Shown here: piece by piece, positions 22,002 through 33,348 of the stretch
Numbering within the stretch: position 1 is the stretch's first letter
Layout: every line of letters begins with the position of its first letter
NCBI GenBank assembly: GCA_016081115.2
Contig: JABTTQ020003030.1
Span: 22,876 to 86,875, forward strand
Source: Rehmannia glutinosa
Lineage: Eukaryota > Streptophyta > Magnoliopsida > Lamiales > Orobanchaceae
Length of the DNA: 64,000 nucleotides
Direction of reading: 5' to 3'
The notes under the pieces: model-generated
Told to the model about the DNA's origin: nothing
Seen by the model: only the letters and a program-made list of their open reading frames with translations
The model's database searches: none
Made by a program: the position numbers and the translations under genes

Positions 22002-22697
22002 TCATTGCCTCTCTAGATCAGGAAGACCATCTTCATGCCCTGAAGATTGAATTTGCATCCTCCTAGATGACCTTTCTCTAGTAAGAATCCTTCGGAACGA
22101 GCTTAATCTCGAGCTCGACCCACTAACTTTATCCGAAAACTGGGTCCCACCGCCATCGGACGACGTACCCTCTAGCGGCGGAGCCGATGGCGATGCAACC
22201 ACTCCCTCGCGGGGCTCTGGCACGAGCCTCGGCTCGGCCCCTGTTCGACAAATGGGACAAGTCGAGTTCGAGCCAAACCATTTATCGATACAGTCTGCAT
22301 GGAAAGTGTGCTTGCAATTGGGCAGGGTCCTAGCCATTTCGCCATCCTCCAATACGCACAAACAAACGGAACACTCCGTGGGGCCCATTTCGTTGCTGCT
22401 AGTGATATTGGATTGTTTGAAATTGAATAAGGGCAAGGCGGCGATGACCGACGGGTCGAGGCCGGTTTTGGGTGGTTCGGGGGTGTGGATGCTGGCGGAG
22501 ATGAAACCGAGTTGGCGGAGGGCGGCCTGACGGCGGGCTTGCCGACGGAGCATGCATCTCGCGTATATGTGGAGGATTGTGACGAGGATGACGACGAATG
22601 ATAGCGAGACTATGGCGGTCAACATGATCTTGCTGTTTATGTTGTTGCTTCTATGATAGAAATATTGTGAGGAATCATGGTCGTCGTCGAATCCCAT
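22002..22697 (-). CDS. RING-H2 E3 ubiquitin ligase, ATL family
   Basis: Single-exon protein of 231 residues, typical of Arabidopsis Toxicos en Levadura (ATL) ligases. Residues 24-46 form one transmembrane helix. A basic stretch (47-61) follows, then the family GLD motif (79-81). The RING-H2 finger spans residues 109-150: C109, C112, C128, H130, H133, C136, C147, C150, with the conserved Pro after the seventh ligand and Trp140 for E2 contact. All zinc ligands are present. The Ser/Pro-rich tail is likely unstructured. ATL proteins sit in membranes and transfer ubiquitin from E2 enzymes, often in defence or stress responses. The specific role and substrates here are unknown; the N-terminal part resembles the ATL40/ATL41 branch. 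Intact and probably functional. Confidence 0.92.
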   Translation of the reverse strand: MGFDDDHDSSQYFYHRSNNINSKIMLTAIVSLSFVVILVTILHIYARCMLRRQARRQAALRQLGFISASIHTPEPPKTGLDPSVIAALPLFNFKQSNITSSNEMGPTECSVCLCVLEDGEMARTLPNCKHTFHADCIDKWFGSNSTCPICRTGAEPRLVPEPREGVVASPSAPPLEGTSSDGGGTQFSDKVSGSSSRLSSFRRILTRERSSRRMQIQSSGHEDGLPDLERQ

Positions 22698-22764
22698 GGT
22701 GGATTTTGGGATGGGAGTTAGATTGTGTTTCTTGTTTGGTAGTTTTTTTGGCTAGGAGTTTTGG

Positions 22765-22771
22765 TATATAT
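22765..22771 (-). promoter_or_regulatory. Possible TATA box of the ATL gene
   Basis: Minus-strand ATATATACC lies about 70 bp upstream of the ATG at 22697, a plausible core promoter position giving a short leader. Confidence 0.4.
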
Positions 22772-22948
22772 GTTGAAGGGGAGTGACAACAATAGGATGG
22801 GTTGTCTCTGATTTATTGTGGGTTAAGTCGTTAAGTTAACTAGAAATTGTGTGAATGATTTTTGGGTTTTGCGTGGGCTAATGGGTTTCCATTGAATAGG
22901 GGAAATCAAAGATGCAAACACCATATTTCAAGGGTTGACTGTGGAATG

Positions 22949-23188
22949 CTGACTTTTGGACAAATTTCACTTAATTTCCTCTTGGCTTGTGGGATCACTG
23001 CGTATCTCTCTCTTTTTTATTTTTTAATAATGTATTAACGTGAATAATATATAAAATAATGTCATCCTATTATACATATGAAATCCATCTAATTAATTAA
23101 AAACTAAATGAAACACCATAGAGAACTTGGGAACATGTTTTCAATACAATTTCTTTTCTTTTGATGAAACTTCTTATGCATTGAGCAA
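22949..23188. repeat. Upstream duplication, copy 1
   Basis: About 240 bp starting TGCTGACTTTTGGAC and ending GATGCATTGAGCAA. It matches copy 2, which starts before the hAT insertion (about 23370) and continues at 24799-25077. Similarity is clear over the whole length with small indels. It lies about 250 bp upstream of the ATL start codon. Confidence 0.75.
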
Positions 23189-23190
23189 CA

Positions 23191-23369
23191 CCACAAGAAA
23201 AAATCAAGTTTTCTACGGAAAATCTATACAGGTATTAAGATAATGGTAAAATGCAAATAAAATAATTGCAGTTAAAAAACGTTGTAGATAAATATTTACC
23301 AATAAAATCTGAAAGTGTGGATATTACCTACATTGATATTTTTGTCAGTAAATTGAAAAATTGCTAGTG
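23191..23369. mobile_element. Remnant of a CACTA-type MITE
   Basis: Starts CACCACAAGAAAAAATCAAG (one mismatch to the CACTACAAGAAAA terminus) and contains TTACCTACA / TTTACCAAT motifs like the intact MITE at 2663-2977. The right terminus is missing. Confidence 0.55.
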
Positions 23370-23384
23370 ATACTGACTTCTTGG

Positions 23385-24793
23385 TAGGGGTGTGCACGGG
23401 ACTTGGAGATCACCGAACCCGAATCGATATCCGAACCAAAAAATATCCGAACCGAAAATATCCGTTGACTTTTTGACTCGAACCGAACCGTACCGAAAAT
23501 TTTCATGGTATAGTTCTGGAGATTTTATAAATACCCGTACCGAGAACCAGACCGAACCATACCGGACCGTACCGAACCGAATACCCGAAACTAGAACCGA
23601 TTTTAAATAATTTTTTTTATATACACATATATAATGTTTTATCTTTTTTATATTTTGATATTGAATTAAGTCATTAACTACACATTCCTTTGAAATTTAA
23701 TATTATATAAAACATAATACTAAAAATTATCAAATTAAATATTTGTCATATTTTATCAATATATCAAATGAATAATTGAATATGAATTTAATTCACTAAC
23801 AACTACATTGTATTAATTATTTATCAGAAATTGGTTGTTATCATATTAATTAATTTATTTAAATATACCCAGTGAATTAAATTTTAAAGTTATATTTGAT
23901 TTGTAGAAAATATTTAAATTTGATGATATTTTGCTTATTAAGGATCATAATTAGACTCATCCTCTAATCAAGAATATTAATTGGATTAAAATTAGTTAAC
24001 TGATTAGTAAATTGCACCTAAACTAGAATAATTCAAAATCGTCTAATCAAGAAATTGAAACATTGAGACTATAAACTTTCATTTCATATTAATTTTATCA
24101 AAGTTATTAGTTAATTATACTTTTCCTAAGTCAATAGTCCGCGATGTGCCAAGATTATATAATATTATTGTATAATAGAAACTACTAAATTTTTTATTCG
24201 TTGAGATTCTAAACTTTTACTATTAATTATACGAAAAACGTAAAATCTTAAACATATTATGTTAAAATCCAAAAGGAAAAATCAATAATTTTGACTATAT
24301 ATTAGACTAAAAAACCCATTTAAAGTTAAAAATTGATATTAAACTAATAATGTAGTATAGTCTACATCATGAAAGAAAGATTTAGAATTATAACATTAAA
24401 ACTTTAGCTAGATATGAATAAAAGAAATTTTATGTATAATTTAAATATAAAATATCAAAAAGTTAAAATTCCTATAGTACTAATGATTTTACTATGTATT
24501 TTTAGATTGCACTAAAAAAACTAGAGTGAAAGTATAATTGGTTAATGATTTTTATATTATTTTTCTCTATTTTTTGTGTGTTTTATTTATGAATAATCTT
24601 TGAATCTCCGTTTCTCCAAACCGTCCCGTACCGTCCCATTAGAACCGAATATCCGTCCCGAACCGTCCCGAAAGTTCGGGACGGAGATTTTTTTTATAGT
24701 TCGGTTCTGGAGATTTAATTTTGGAATATCCGAACCGGGGGTTCGTTCGAGATTTCTAAATCTCCGAACCGGACCGGACCGTGCACATACCTA
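23385..24793. mobile_element. Non-autonomous hAT element with perfect 8-bp TSD
   Basis: A 1409-bp element. Ends TAGGGGTGTGCACGG at left and TAGGTATGTGCACGG (reverse complement) at right. The 8-bp target duplication CTTCTTGG is perfect (23377-23384, 24794-24801). Subterminal regions are rich in CCGAACC / ACCGTACCG motifs; the middle is AT-rich without ORFs. It is inserted near the start of the second copy of the ATL upstream duplication. Confidence 0.92.
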
Positions 24794-24798
24794 CTTCT

Positions 24799-25077
24799 TG
24801 GACACGTATTTCACTCATTTTCCTCTTGGCTTAGGATCAGTTTGTATCTCCTATTTTTGTAGTGTTTCAATACATTATGTGAATATTTTATATAAAATAA
24901 TGACATTATCTCATAAACATAGAATTCATATGATACTTAAAAAAAAAAAAAAATTCATCTCGTGAATTGAAAAACTAAATGAAACGCCATAAAGAATAAG
25001 AGATCTCATATGTGTTGGGAATATGTTTTCAATACAATTGCTCTTCTTTTTATGAAATTTCTGATGCATTGAACAAG
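24799..25077. repeat. Upstream duplication, copy 2
   Basis: Second copy of 22949-23188, with additional indels (an A-run at about 24941-24953). See copy 1. Confidence 0.75.
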
Positions 25078-25936
25078 GGAATTAGGTAACAAAGTTTCTT
25101 TTGTGTTTTTTTAATTGGATATTCAAAATAAGTTGTATATGTTACCAAACTGATCTTATTTGTAATGTAAGTCAATTGCGTGATTTCAATTTCTTAATAA
25201 AGATAGATTATTGTTGGATTAATGATCATTTTAAGGTTGGAATAAGGGTTGTTATGTTCAATCACGATATGAAAAAATACAATTAGCAAGTGGTCACTCA
25301 CAAGTGAACTATAATTTTGTTTGGTTCCAATAGTAAATAATTAAAATCATATCACCCTAAAACAATATAAATTTTATTATTGATGTATGTTCAATAATTT
25401 ATTATTTAATGTATGGACACCCAACATAGGTAAGAATTTTTCTAAATGTTCATGTAACTTTTTTGGTGGAGTTCCATGAAAATTAATTGATGAAAACTTC
25501 CAAAAATATGTTAATGTAAGGCAAATAGGCAATACGACTACATAGAAAGATGGTGTATTAGTTGTTTAAATGTTTCCACATAAACCAAGTATTTATAAAT
25601 GCCAACAAGGATATATTATACAATTGGGACTCATTTGCGATTGTTGATTGGATTAATAGAATAATTTGGATAAATTAGGATTGGAAAATATAATTGAGTT
25701 CAATAACATGTTTGTGGAATATAATTGTGATGTGTGATTATTTTAGTAGGATACAAATATTTTGTTTGGCATTGATATGATAAAGTTGGATAAATTTTCG
25801 AAATGACCAAATTACCCCAAATAAAAAACAGAAATATAACACTACATGTGTACCCAAAAATGAGGGACAAATTCATCAATAACTGTTCACGGGAGAATTT
25901 GAGTTGGGAAAGATTATATAATTGCACCTCCACAGC
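25078..25936. other. Gene-free interval
   Basis: AT-rich sequence; no recognisable gene or element. Confidence 0.5.
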
Positions 25937-25944
25937 ATGGACCA

Positions 25945-26453
25945 TGGAGATGGCGGTGGGCGGGGATTTCCCATTCCTCGTGGGGAACCGCTTGAATGGG
26001 GTGGGAATCCCGAAAAATTCCCGTGGGAACGGGACGGGATTTTTTCTCCCTGTTGGCGAGAACGAGGATCATATTCCCCGCTCCATTCCCCGCTGGGAAC
26101 CGATATTAAATATATAATATATTATATTAAATATATCCACATTAAATATATAAATCAAACAATCTTTAATTTATTTTATTTATTTTGTATAATGAGTGCT
26201 TTATTAGTCTTTTTTATATAATTCATATATTTTTTAAATATTAAAAAATTATTTTTCTAAAAAAAATTCAGTTTTTTACAAGAAATAATAATAAAAACAA
26301 GGTACAACGGGGAATCCCCGCGGGGATGGGGATGAGGAGAGTTTTTTCCCCGTTTGTCTCGCGGTGACGTGGGACGAGGATTTCGCGGTCACGGGGACGG
26401 GGATGGGGATTGCTCTCCCGTCCCCGCCCCATCCCGCCCCGTTGACATCCCTA
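25945..26453. mobile_element. hAT-like MITE with GC-rich ends
   Basis: A 509-bp element. Left end TGGAGATGGCGGTGGGCGGG, right end (reverse complement) TAGGGATGTCAACGGGGCGG. An 8-bp target duplication ATGGACCA / ATGGACTA (25937-25944, 26454-26461) has one mismatch. The GC-rich arms (GGGGATTCCCC-like palindromes) contrast with an AT-rich core. Non-coding; short frames through the arms are not genes. Confidence 0.75.
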
Positions 26454-26461
26454 ATGGACTA

Positions 26462-27373
26462 GTTATCAACTAAGAGCAGGACAAAAAAGATGGCCGAGAC
26501 TAGTATCATGGGCTATAGTCAAAGATCTCAAACAATTGATAAGTCTAGACTATTTAATTTATCATGGTCAATCAAGTTTCCCAACCGAGTCTTTTGTATA
26601 TGCATATATTCTTATCAGTCTCAAGTTCACTTATCGCTAGATTCCGTCCACATCTCTATTTGGTAAGTTTGGTTCTTCCCCGTAATTTTTGCACTCCAAG
26701 ACTTTTTTTTAGTACAATATAATCTTGAAATAGGTGGAAAATTTTAATAGGGATGGGTAAGGTAAGGATAAAACCCAGATTGACACTTAAGAAATTGAGC
26801 ATTAAACCACTTGCATTACACTCGATCCCCTACTCCAAGACTTTCAATCCTACAAGAAAACAAATAAATGAATTATATCCTATCTAAACACTTTAATAAA
26901 TATGGAAACAAAATACACCAGAATTAAATTTGCACAATAATACCAACTAAATTATTAAGTCCCTTGACTTAACAGTTGAGAAATAGTTTTTATTAAATTA
27001 TTGTCCTTAAAAATAATATTTGAAAAATTAATGTGTTATATTGTTACTTTTATAAGTTTTTAAAGAAAATATTTCTCTTTTAGGAAACCAATTCTTTCTT
27101 TGGGGCATTTAGAAAAAAATATAAAATTATAATAAATTAAGAGTTTCATATTATGAACGTTAAGGGGATATTTGTAATACATTAAGAGGTATTTGGAATA
27201 TCGAAGATAGTTATATTGGATATTTTTTTGTGATTAGGCTAAATATCCTAAATAGTTTCTTATAACTTTCCTTATTATTACTTTTTATCTTTTATTTTAG
27301 AGTATTCAAAATACTAAGAATATTGAATATATACACACTACACACATAGTCATATAGATGTGTGTATGTAAGC
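26462..27373. other. Gene-free interval with a possible SINE relic
   Basis: On the minus strand at about 26745-26835 there is an A-box-like TGGTTTAATGCTC and, some 33 bases on, a B-box-like GGGTTTTATCC, suggesting a decayed tRNA-derived SINE. Nothing else recognised. Confidence 0.3.
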
Positions 27374-27590
27374 AGCTGCGGATCTAGGGGTGGGCTAGGG
27401 CCCACTCTAGGGGTGGGCTAACCTGGGTCCTAACCCATTCCTCTTTCTTTTTAAAAAGAAAAAGTTAATGAGAATTTTTTAAAATAAAAAATTTAGTGTT
27501 GATTTGTATGATCTTTCTTGGGTATTTTATCCGATTCATCTTATTTTTGTGTATCGATCCACCCTATTAAAATGTCCTGGCTCCGCCATT
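27374..27590. repeat. Degraded repeat with GCGGA / TCCGC ends
   Basis: Begins GCTGCGGATCTAGGGGTGGG and ends TGGCTCCGCCAT, resembling the fold-back element at 5987-6329 (GGCGGAGATA). It contains a 23-bp tandem duplication of TAGGGGTGGGCTA-type sequence. Probably a related decayed MITE. Confidence 0.4.
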
Positions 27591-28335
27591 ATATGTACAT
27601 CAGATGCACGCAAGCTCCGGATTGAATCATTTGCATTTATTCTGCCGAAATTTGGACTCTACGAAGGTCCATTTTTCCGGTCAAAGAAAAAAAAAATCCA
27701 AGCAATTTCCCCAACTTTTACGCTGTTGCAACAGCCAACAAGCACTTGGTGAGTGGTGACCACCACCATTATAATTTACATAATTGTCTAATTTTCCATC
27801 AACAAATTGGGGAATGTTGTTTTGATGAGAATTGAGTCTTCGTTTACTAGTTTAATATATTAAAAGATAAATACAAAAATTACCCTGAAGGTACGATCTA
27901 ATTATTAAAAAAAAAATATATCTTTCAAAGATACAAATATCTCTTGATATTTATTTATATTTTACGAGCTACACTCTTAATAGAGGGTTATTTTCTATAT
28001 GCAAGCCTCAAAAGGGTATACATAATAGCTTAGGAAGTATTTATGATTTTAAAAGATAATCAGATTTTATTTGGTAATTAGGCTAAACTTAAGGAAAAGT
28101 TTTTGTAACTATCCCTATATTTAATTAGTATTTTTTTTAATAAAAAGCAGTATTTTTTTCTAATGTTTATTTAATTTTGACTAAATAGTTTAAAAAATCA
28201 TTTAACTTTTGAATTTTTAATCCATTTTTAAGAAAACATTTCAAGCATTTTTGTAGAATTATGTTATCTAATATTTTGCACTTTCCTTACTCTGTCCCTG
28301 TTGCAGTTTTTGCAAGATATTCACAATAAACAATG
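27591..28335. other. Gene-free interval
   Basis: No gene recognised up to the left edge of the gypsy element. Confidence 0.5.
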
Positions 28336-28340
28336 AACAG

Positions 28341-29670
28341 TGAAAAGGCCTCTAATGGCGAGATCTTCTCAAGAATCCAACCCGATCTTCTGCTAGCCTG
28401 CAAAAGACTAACCGGAGAGAACTCCGGCGTGAGCACTCCGACGATCAAGTTAGTGAAAGGGAAGAAGAATAAAGACAAGTGTATAAAATATAAAAGCTGA
28501 ATAATAAAAATGCCCATGCCTCCATTTCTTCACCTTCCTCCTCCTTTTATACCCAAGCCCTTTGGTCCTTTGAGGTCCACGTGTCCAATCGGGATTGGGA
28601 GATGGATTAAGGCGGAAATCGTCAGGTTGACAAAAGAACTAGTCACATCGGTCGGGTCGTCCCAGGGGATGATTCTTGCTGCCGATCCGCTTTCTAGGAT
28701 ATTAATTACTTGTCAGGTCTTTCTCTCGGAGTAGTTATTGCGCGCAAGTGTGACCTGACATTTAATAACTTCTTGTCAGGTCGCCCACCTTTTTAGTAAC
28801 TTCCTGCCAGGTCGACCAAGGCTTTAGCCTTTTGTAGTCAAGTCAATCGTATCTACTAGTAACTATTAATCGTGTCGATCGATTTTCTAGTTACTCTTTT
28901 GTCGGTTCGGTCGTGCCTTACAGATTTACTCTCTCGTTCGGTTGTTGCTTCAGTTACTCTCTCTGTCCCGGTTCGGTCATTTCCCCATTTACTCTCTGTC
29001 GGTTCGGTCGGCCTTCTAGTTACTCTTTGTCGGCTCGTCCAAAGCTCTTACAACTCTATCAGTCGTCAAAGCTCTTGATGCTCGTCGGCTCCCCAAGCTC
29101 TTGCATGATCTTATCATGAGCTTTTAATACTACGAGGTCGGCCAAAGCTCTTGATGCTCCGTCGGCTCGTCCAAAGCTCTTCTTAATGATCTTATCGGGA
29201 GCTCTTAATACTACGAGGTCGGCCAAAGCTCTTGATGCTCCGTCGGCTCGTCAAAGCTCTTATGATCTTATCGGAGCTCTTAATACTACGAGGTCGGCCC
29301 AAAGCTCTTAATGCTCAGTCGGCTCGTCGTCAAAGCTCTTAACTTGGTCTTCTTTATCAGGAGCTCTTAATATCCAATCAGGTCGGCCAAGCTCTTATAA
29401 TTCTATCAGATCGGCCGTACCATTTAGTTACTGCTCAGCTCTGTCATATACTCTTTGTTTAGGATCGCTCCTTTTATATGTACTTAGATACACCGAATCA
29501 ACTAGTCCCCCTACTCTCCTAGTTTGAGCGTAGGTCTAAACTTGGAGAGTAAGAAATTCCAGGTCTCCCTAAATGTACCGAATCAACTAGTCCCCCTACT
29601 CTCCTAGTTTGAGCGTAGGTCTAAACTTGGAGAGTAAGAAATTCCAGGTCTCCCTAAATGTACCGAATCA
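28341..29670 (-). repeat. 3' LTR of the Tat element (1330 bp)
   Basis: Starts TGAAAAGGCCTCTAATGG and ends TACCGAATCA on the plus strand. It matches 38495-39721 with scattered small indels, but has two full copies of an 85-bp unit at its right edge (29492-29661) where the other LTR has one. A minus-strand TATAAAAG (29471-29478) is the likely LTR promoter. About a dozen AAAGCTCTT motifs lie in 29030-29400. Confidence 0.92.
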
Positions 29671-29690
29671 ACTAGTCCCCCTACTCTCCT
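29671..29690 (-). promoter_or_regulatory. Polypurine tract
   Basis: On the minus strand AGGAGAGTAGGGGGACTAGT lies immediately before the 3' LTR start TGATTCGG. This is the primer site for plus-strand DNA synthesis. The same sequence recurs inside the LTR edges. Confidence 0.75.
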
Positions 29691-29986
29691 AGTTCAGTCG
29701 TAGATCCGAGCTAGGTGAGTAAAATATATTAGTTTTTCCAGTTCTGCTTCTTGATGAATTGGGTCGACCCACTTTCGGATTGTGAAAGTGTACCCAGCCT
29801 CTGCCGCCAGGTTGTCGAGTAATGATTTTGAATTTCAAAAAGTCTTCTTCGATTCCCGCGTCTGACACGCATTTAATTATGTCACTTCAAACGTCCCTTC
29901 CCTCTCTCTTCACCCCGGCCGTTGATCTACATATCATCCAGCGGTTCCTATCCATCCTCCCTTCATCTTCCTTGACACTCCTCCTC

Positions 29987-29994
29987 TATAAATA
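29987..29994 (+). promoter_or_regulatory. TATA box for the antisense ORF
   Basis: TATAAATA followed by CCCC, about 135 bp ahead of the ATG at 30122, on the strand opposite to gag-pol. Confidence 0.55.
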
Positions 29995-30121
29995 CCCCTA
30001 CTTCCTTTCTCACTCCATTTTCACCATTTTCACTCCTCAAGTTCCCTGCAACTTTGGTTCTTTTCCCCCTCCAAAAAATCGAAAAAATTTGTCCCACCCT
30101 TTCATCGTCCTTGAAGTTCTT

Positions 30122-32195
30122 ATGGCCAGCAGATCAAGTAAGTTTTAATTCTTACTTCATCTATTCTTCTTCTTTTCTCTTTCTCTATCCCCCTTTTTTT
30201 TATATATATATATATATATATATAAAAGTTTGTTTTGGTTGTATATATATATACGTATACGCCTAAATCCATTTGCATGCTTCCCTCTTCCCTCCCGTGC
30301 ACTTTTCGCCCTTCTTGTTCGGATTGTGATCTTTTAATCGAGTTTTCTACACATTTCCCTCCTTCTATAAAAATGGCTTCTTCAAGTAACAATCCAGCTC
30401 GGCCAAACATTTATAGTACCTTATCGCAAAGAGTCGCTAAATAATCTCCGCATCAATGCGGGCATACCGATTCTATGAGCTACGCTTCCGGGCCCACCGA
30501 TGTACCATACAGACCCTCCTCGGGGTTTGCTTGTTTTTTTGTGGAGCAACTCGAGCGGGACTCCGCTTCTGTTCTCGACTGACCGTCGAATCTCTCGAAG
30601 CTATGGTATCCCCTAACCCAATTGGTCCCCAACTCCATTAGGTTATTAGTTAGCTTCTCCATGATACTTCAACACTCACAAGAAGTACCCACACCCCAGC
30701 TCGGCGCACTTTCTACCAGGCTAAAACTTCCAACACTCCAGGTTTTTTTTACTTTACTAGCAGGGGTTTAGCCAAGTTCATTGATGGCACACCCTCTTCT
30801 AACAAGTATTGGAAGAAGAGGTTCTTTTACATTTCTTCTCCCGAGTCGTGGCCCTTTGCCACATTTGGATCGATGACCTTCCTCATCAAGGCAAGGGTGT
30901 TAAACCTACTCGCCACCTTGGATCTAGTCCGAGCGTTTAAATAGTGACCTTATCATGCCGACTCTTGGTTGAGTCCTGGCCTTTACTGTATTATTTCCGT
31001 TTGAGTCCCAAAGCGGTAGATCTACCTGGGGACCTAGGTATAATTGAGCAAATTCCCCCCCCCTTTTTTTCGTATTCTAATACCTCATCTTTGCTTTTAC
31101 AGAACAATCGATGCAAGAGAGGCTAGCTCGGGCGGCCGATGCAAGGAAATCTTCAGGCCAGCCCATACACCTGAAGGGGAAGGGCACATCCCTTTGACGA
31201 GCACTCCCGGGAGCAGGTCCCTCCCCGCTCCCCATACTCTAGCTGCCTCGACTCAGAGTCCCCGTAGGCAAGCCTCTCGCAGCCCTTTTCCTCCTGCCGC
31301 TGACCTGATTCGTCAGAGAAAAAGGTCCCATGCGGCATCTAGCTCGGGGCATTTCACCCCATAAGGCCCCGACTCAATTTGGCCGATCTCCCAATCGGAG
31401 GGGGATTCCCCTCAATATTATGGTTCCGAGCTCAATGCTACCTGGGTGGAAAACCTGGTCACTCCGTCCATCGAGCTTTAGGGAATGCGGACATCCAAGT
31501 CCGTATTCGAGACATGGCCCATCACGCATCTCGGGTAATAATTTACAAAATCTTAAGTTTTATTATTATTCGCCCGACTTGCTTACTCCTTTAGCGTTTT
31601 CCGGATGATTCTTACTATGGGATCCATAGTTCGGGATGCCCGCGTGAGGTCGGACCGATGCTACCGAGCCGAGGCGGGCCAACGAGATCCTGCAAAGATC
31701 GATTCGATCAAGTGCAATCCAGATCTACTACCCTGGATGCGAGGCTGAGAAGGCCTCTTGAAATTCAAGCATTAAAGGCTGACTCACTAACTCGGAGGAC
31801 AAGGTTAAGGCCTTAGAAATGGAGTTGATCACGGCTCGAGGGGATGTTATCCGAGCTAGGGAAGAGGGAAGATCCATTTGGGTATGAGGTGCGCAAGCCG
31901 AGTGGCGGCAGGAGAAGGAGAAATATCTAGCTTCCGACGAATTCTGGACCAGGTGGGGCCGTATTTTGCTCTTCCCTACCTAGAGCAAGGCATGATCATC
32001 ATGGCCAAAAGGGCTCAAGCCGAGGACTCACACTCGAGGTACGACTGAAGGAGGCGATTAAGGAGTTGCCCGATGCCTCGAACAGCCTAATCCTTCAGGG
32101 GGTGCTCCATCCGGCTCGGCTTGACTCTTTGCGCACCTTACGCTCTGCAAGTTCAGCCCTTAACTACTCATCCCTCTCTCGAAACACTAAGTAGC
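30122..32195 (+). pseudogene. Antisense extra ORF of the Tat element
   Basis: Begins ATGGCCAGCAGATCAA and meets a consensus donor GTAAGT at 30138; a similar start, ATGGCTTCTTCAAG, lies at 30373. Downstream frames carry FYISSPESWPF-like sequence (about 30820-30850) and a Lys/Glu-rich, coiled-coil-like part (about 31800-32060: EMELITARGDVI, QAEWRQEKEKYLAS). These recall the plant 'putative gypsy type transposon' family (PF04195) encoded antisense by Grande/Retand-like elements; its function is not established. Many stops and frameshifts; not translatable as it stands. Recognition of the family is from memory and moderate. Confidence 0.55.
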
Positions 32196-32419
32196 GATAG
32201 TGAGGGGACTCCGATCCTAGTGCCGCCAATGTTCAAGCAATGTGGTGCCCTAAATGTTTCAGGGCCTTTGTAATTATGTTTTTGTTAATGAACCTATGTA
32301 CTTAAAACTATCTTGCTTTGTAATATTTGATGCATATTTTCTCCGTTCGATTCGACTGTCGTTTTTGTTCATATTTCAGTGGTTGGCCTACCCTATTTGA
32401 GATGACTCGAGAGCTCGAC

Positions 32420-33300
32420 CTCAGGGGTTTTGAGGCCCACGGATGGTTAGAATTTCCCAAGGGGACTGAGAGAGTGCAGTGAGCTCGGCCACCGAGCTTT
32501 GAGCTTGTTTAACCTCGGAGATAGAATTTCTCCAAGGGACTGAGTTAGTGAGTGAGCTCGGCCACCGGGGTTTGAGCTGTTTAACTCTCGGAGAGAATTT
32601 CCCAAAGGGACTGAGATGGTGCAGCCGAGCTCGGCCACTCGGGGTTTGAGCTTGTTTAACCTCGGAGATAGAATTTCCCCAAGGGACTGAGTTGAGTGCA
32701 GAGCCGAGCTCGGCCACTCGGGGTTTGAGCTTGTTTAACCCTCGGAGATAGAATTTCCCCAAGGGACTGAGATGGCACGAGTGAGCTCGGCCACTCGGGT
32801 TTGAGCTTGTACCCTGAGTTTAGAACTGTTAACCCTCGGAGATAGAATTTCCCAAGGGATCCGAGTTGGCACGAGCCGAGCTCGCCACTCGGGGGTTTGA
32901 GCTGTTTAACCCGGAGAGAATTTCCCAAGGAACTGAGAGGATACGAGCGAGCTCGGCCACTCAGGGGTTTGAGCTTGTTTAACCCTCGGAGATAGAATTT
33001 CCCGAAGGGACCTGAGATGGTACGAGCCTAGCTCGGCCACTCAGGGGTTTGAGCTTGTTTAACCCTCGAAGATAGAATTTCCCCAAGGGACTGAGTTGAG
33101 TGCAGAGCCGAGCTCGGCCACTCGGGGGTTTGAGCTTGTTTAACCCGGAGATAGAATTTCCCCAAGGGACTGAGATGGTGACGAGCCGAGCTCGGCCACT
33201 CGGGGGTTTGATTTTGTTTAACCTCGGAGATAGAATTTCCCAAGGGACTTGAGTTGGTACGAGTGAGCTCGGCCACCAGGGGTTTGAGCGAGACCTGGAA
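32420..33300. repeat. Tandem repeat of about 72-80 bp, roughly 11 copies
   Basis: Units of the form GAGCTCGGCCACTCGGGG + TTTGAGCTTGTTTAACC + CTCGGAGATAGAATTTCCCC + AAGGGACTGAGATGG. Copies differ mostly by 1-3 base deletions. The array lies between the integrase stop and the antisense ORF, where Tat elements commonly carry tandem repeats. Repetitive frames through it are not proteins. Confidence 0.9.
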
Positions 33301-33348
33301 AACACTTTATATAGCTGCCAAAATATTGATTTCATTCAGACTAGTAAA

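Noticed and set aside
22252..22530. Plus-strand frame inside the ATL gene
   Set aside because: Antisense shadow of the RING finger region.
28872..29119. Ser/Leu-rich plus-strand frames in the LTR
   Set aside because: They arise from the AAAGCTCTT/TCGGTTCGGTCG repeats of the LTR, are not conserved in the partner LTR, and lack any domain.
32420..33335. Four long minus-strand frames with repeated WPSSL / GEILSPR phrases
   Set aside because: They are readings of the 72-80 bp tandem array in several frames, not a repeat protein.
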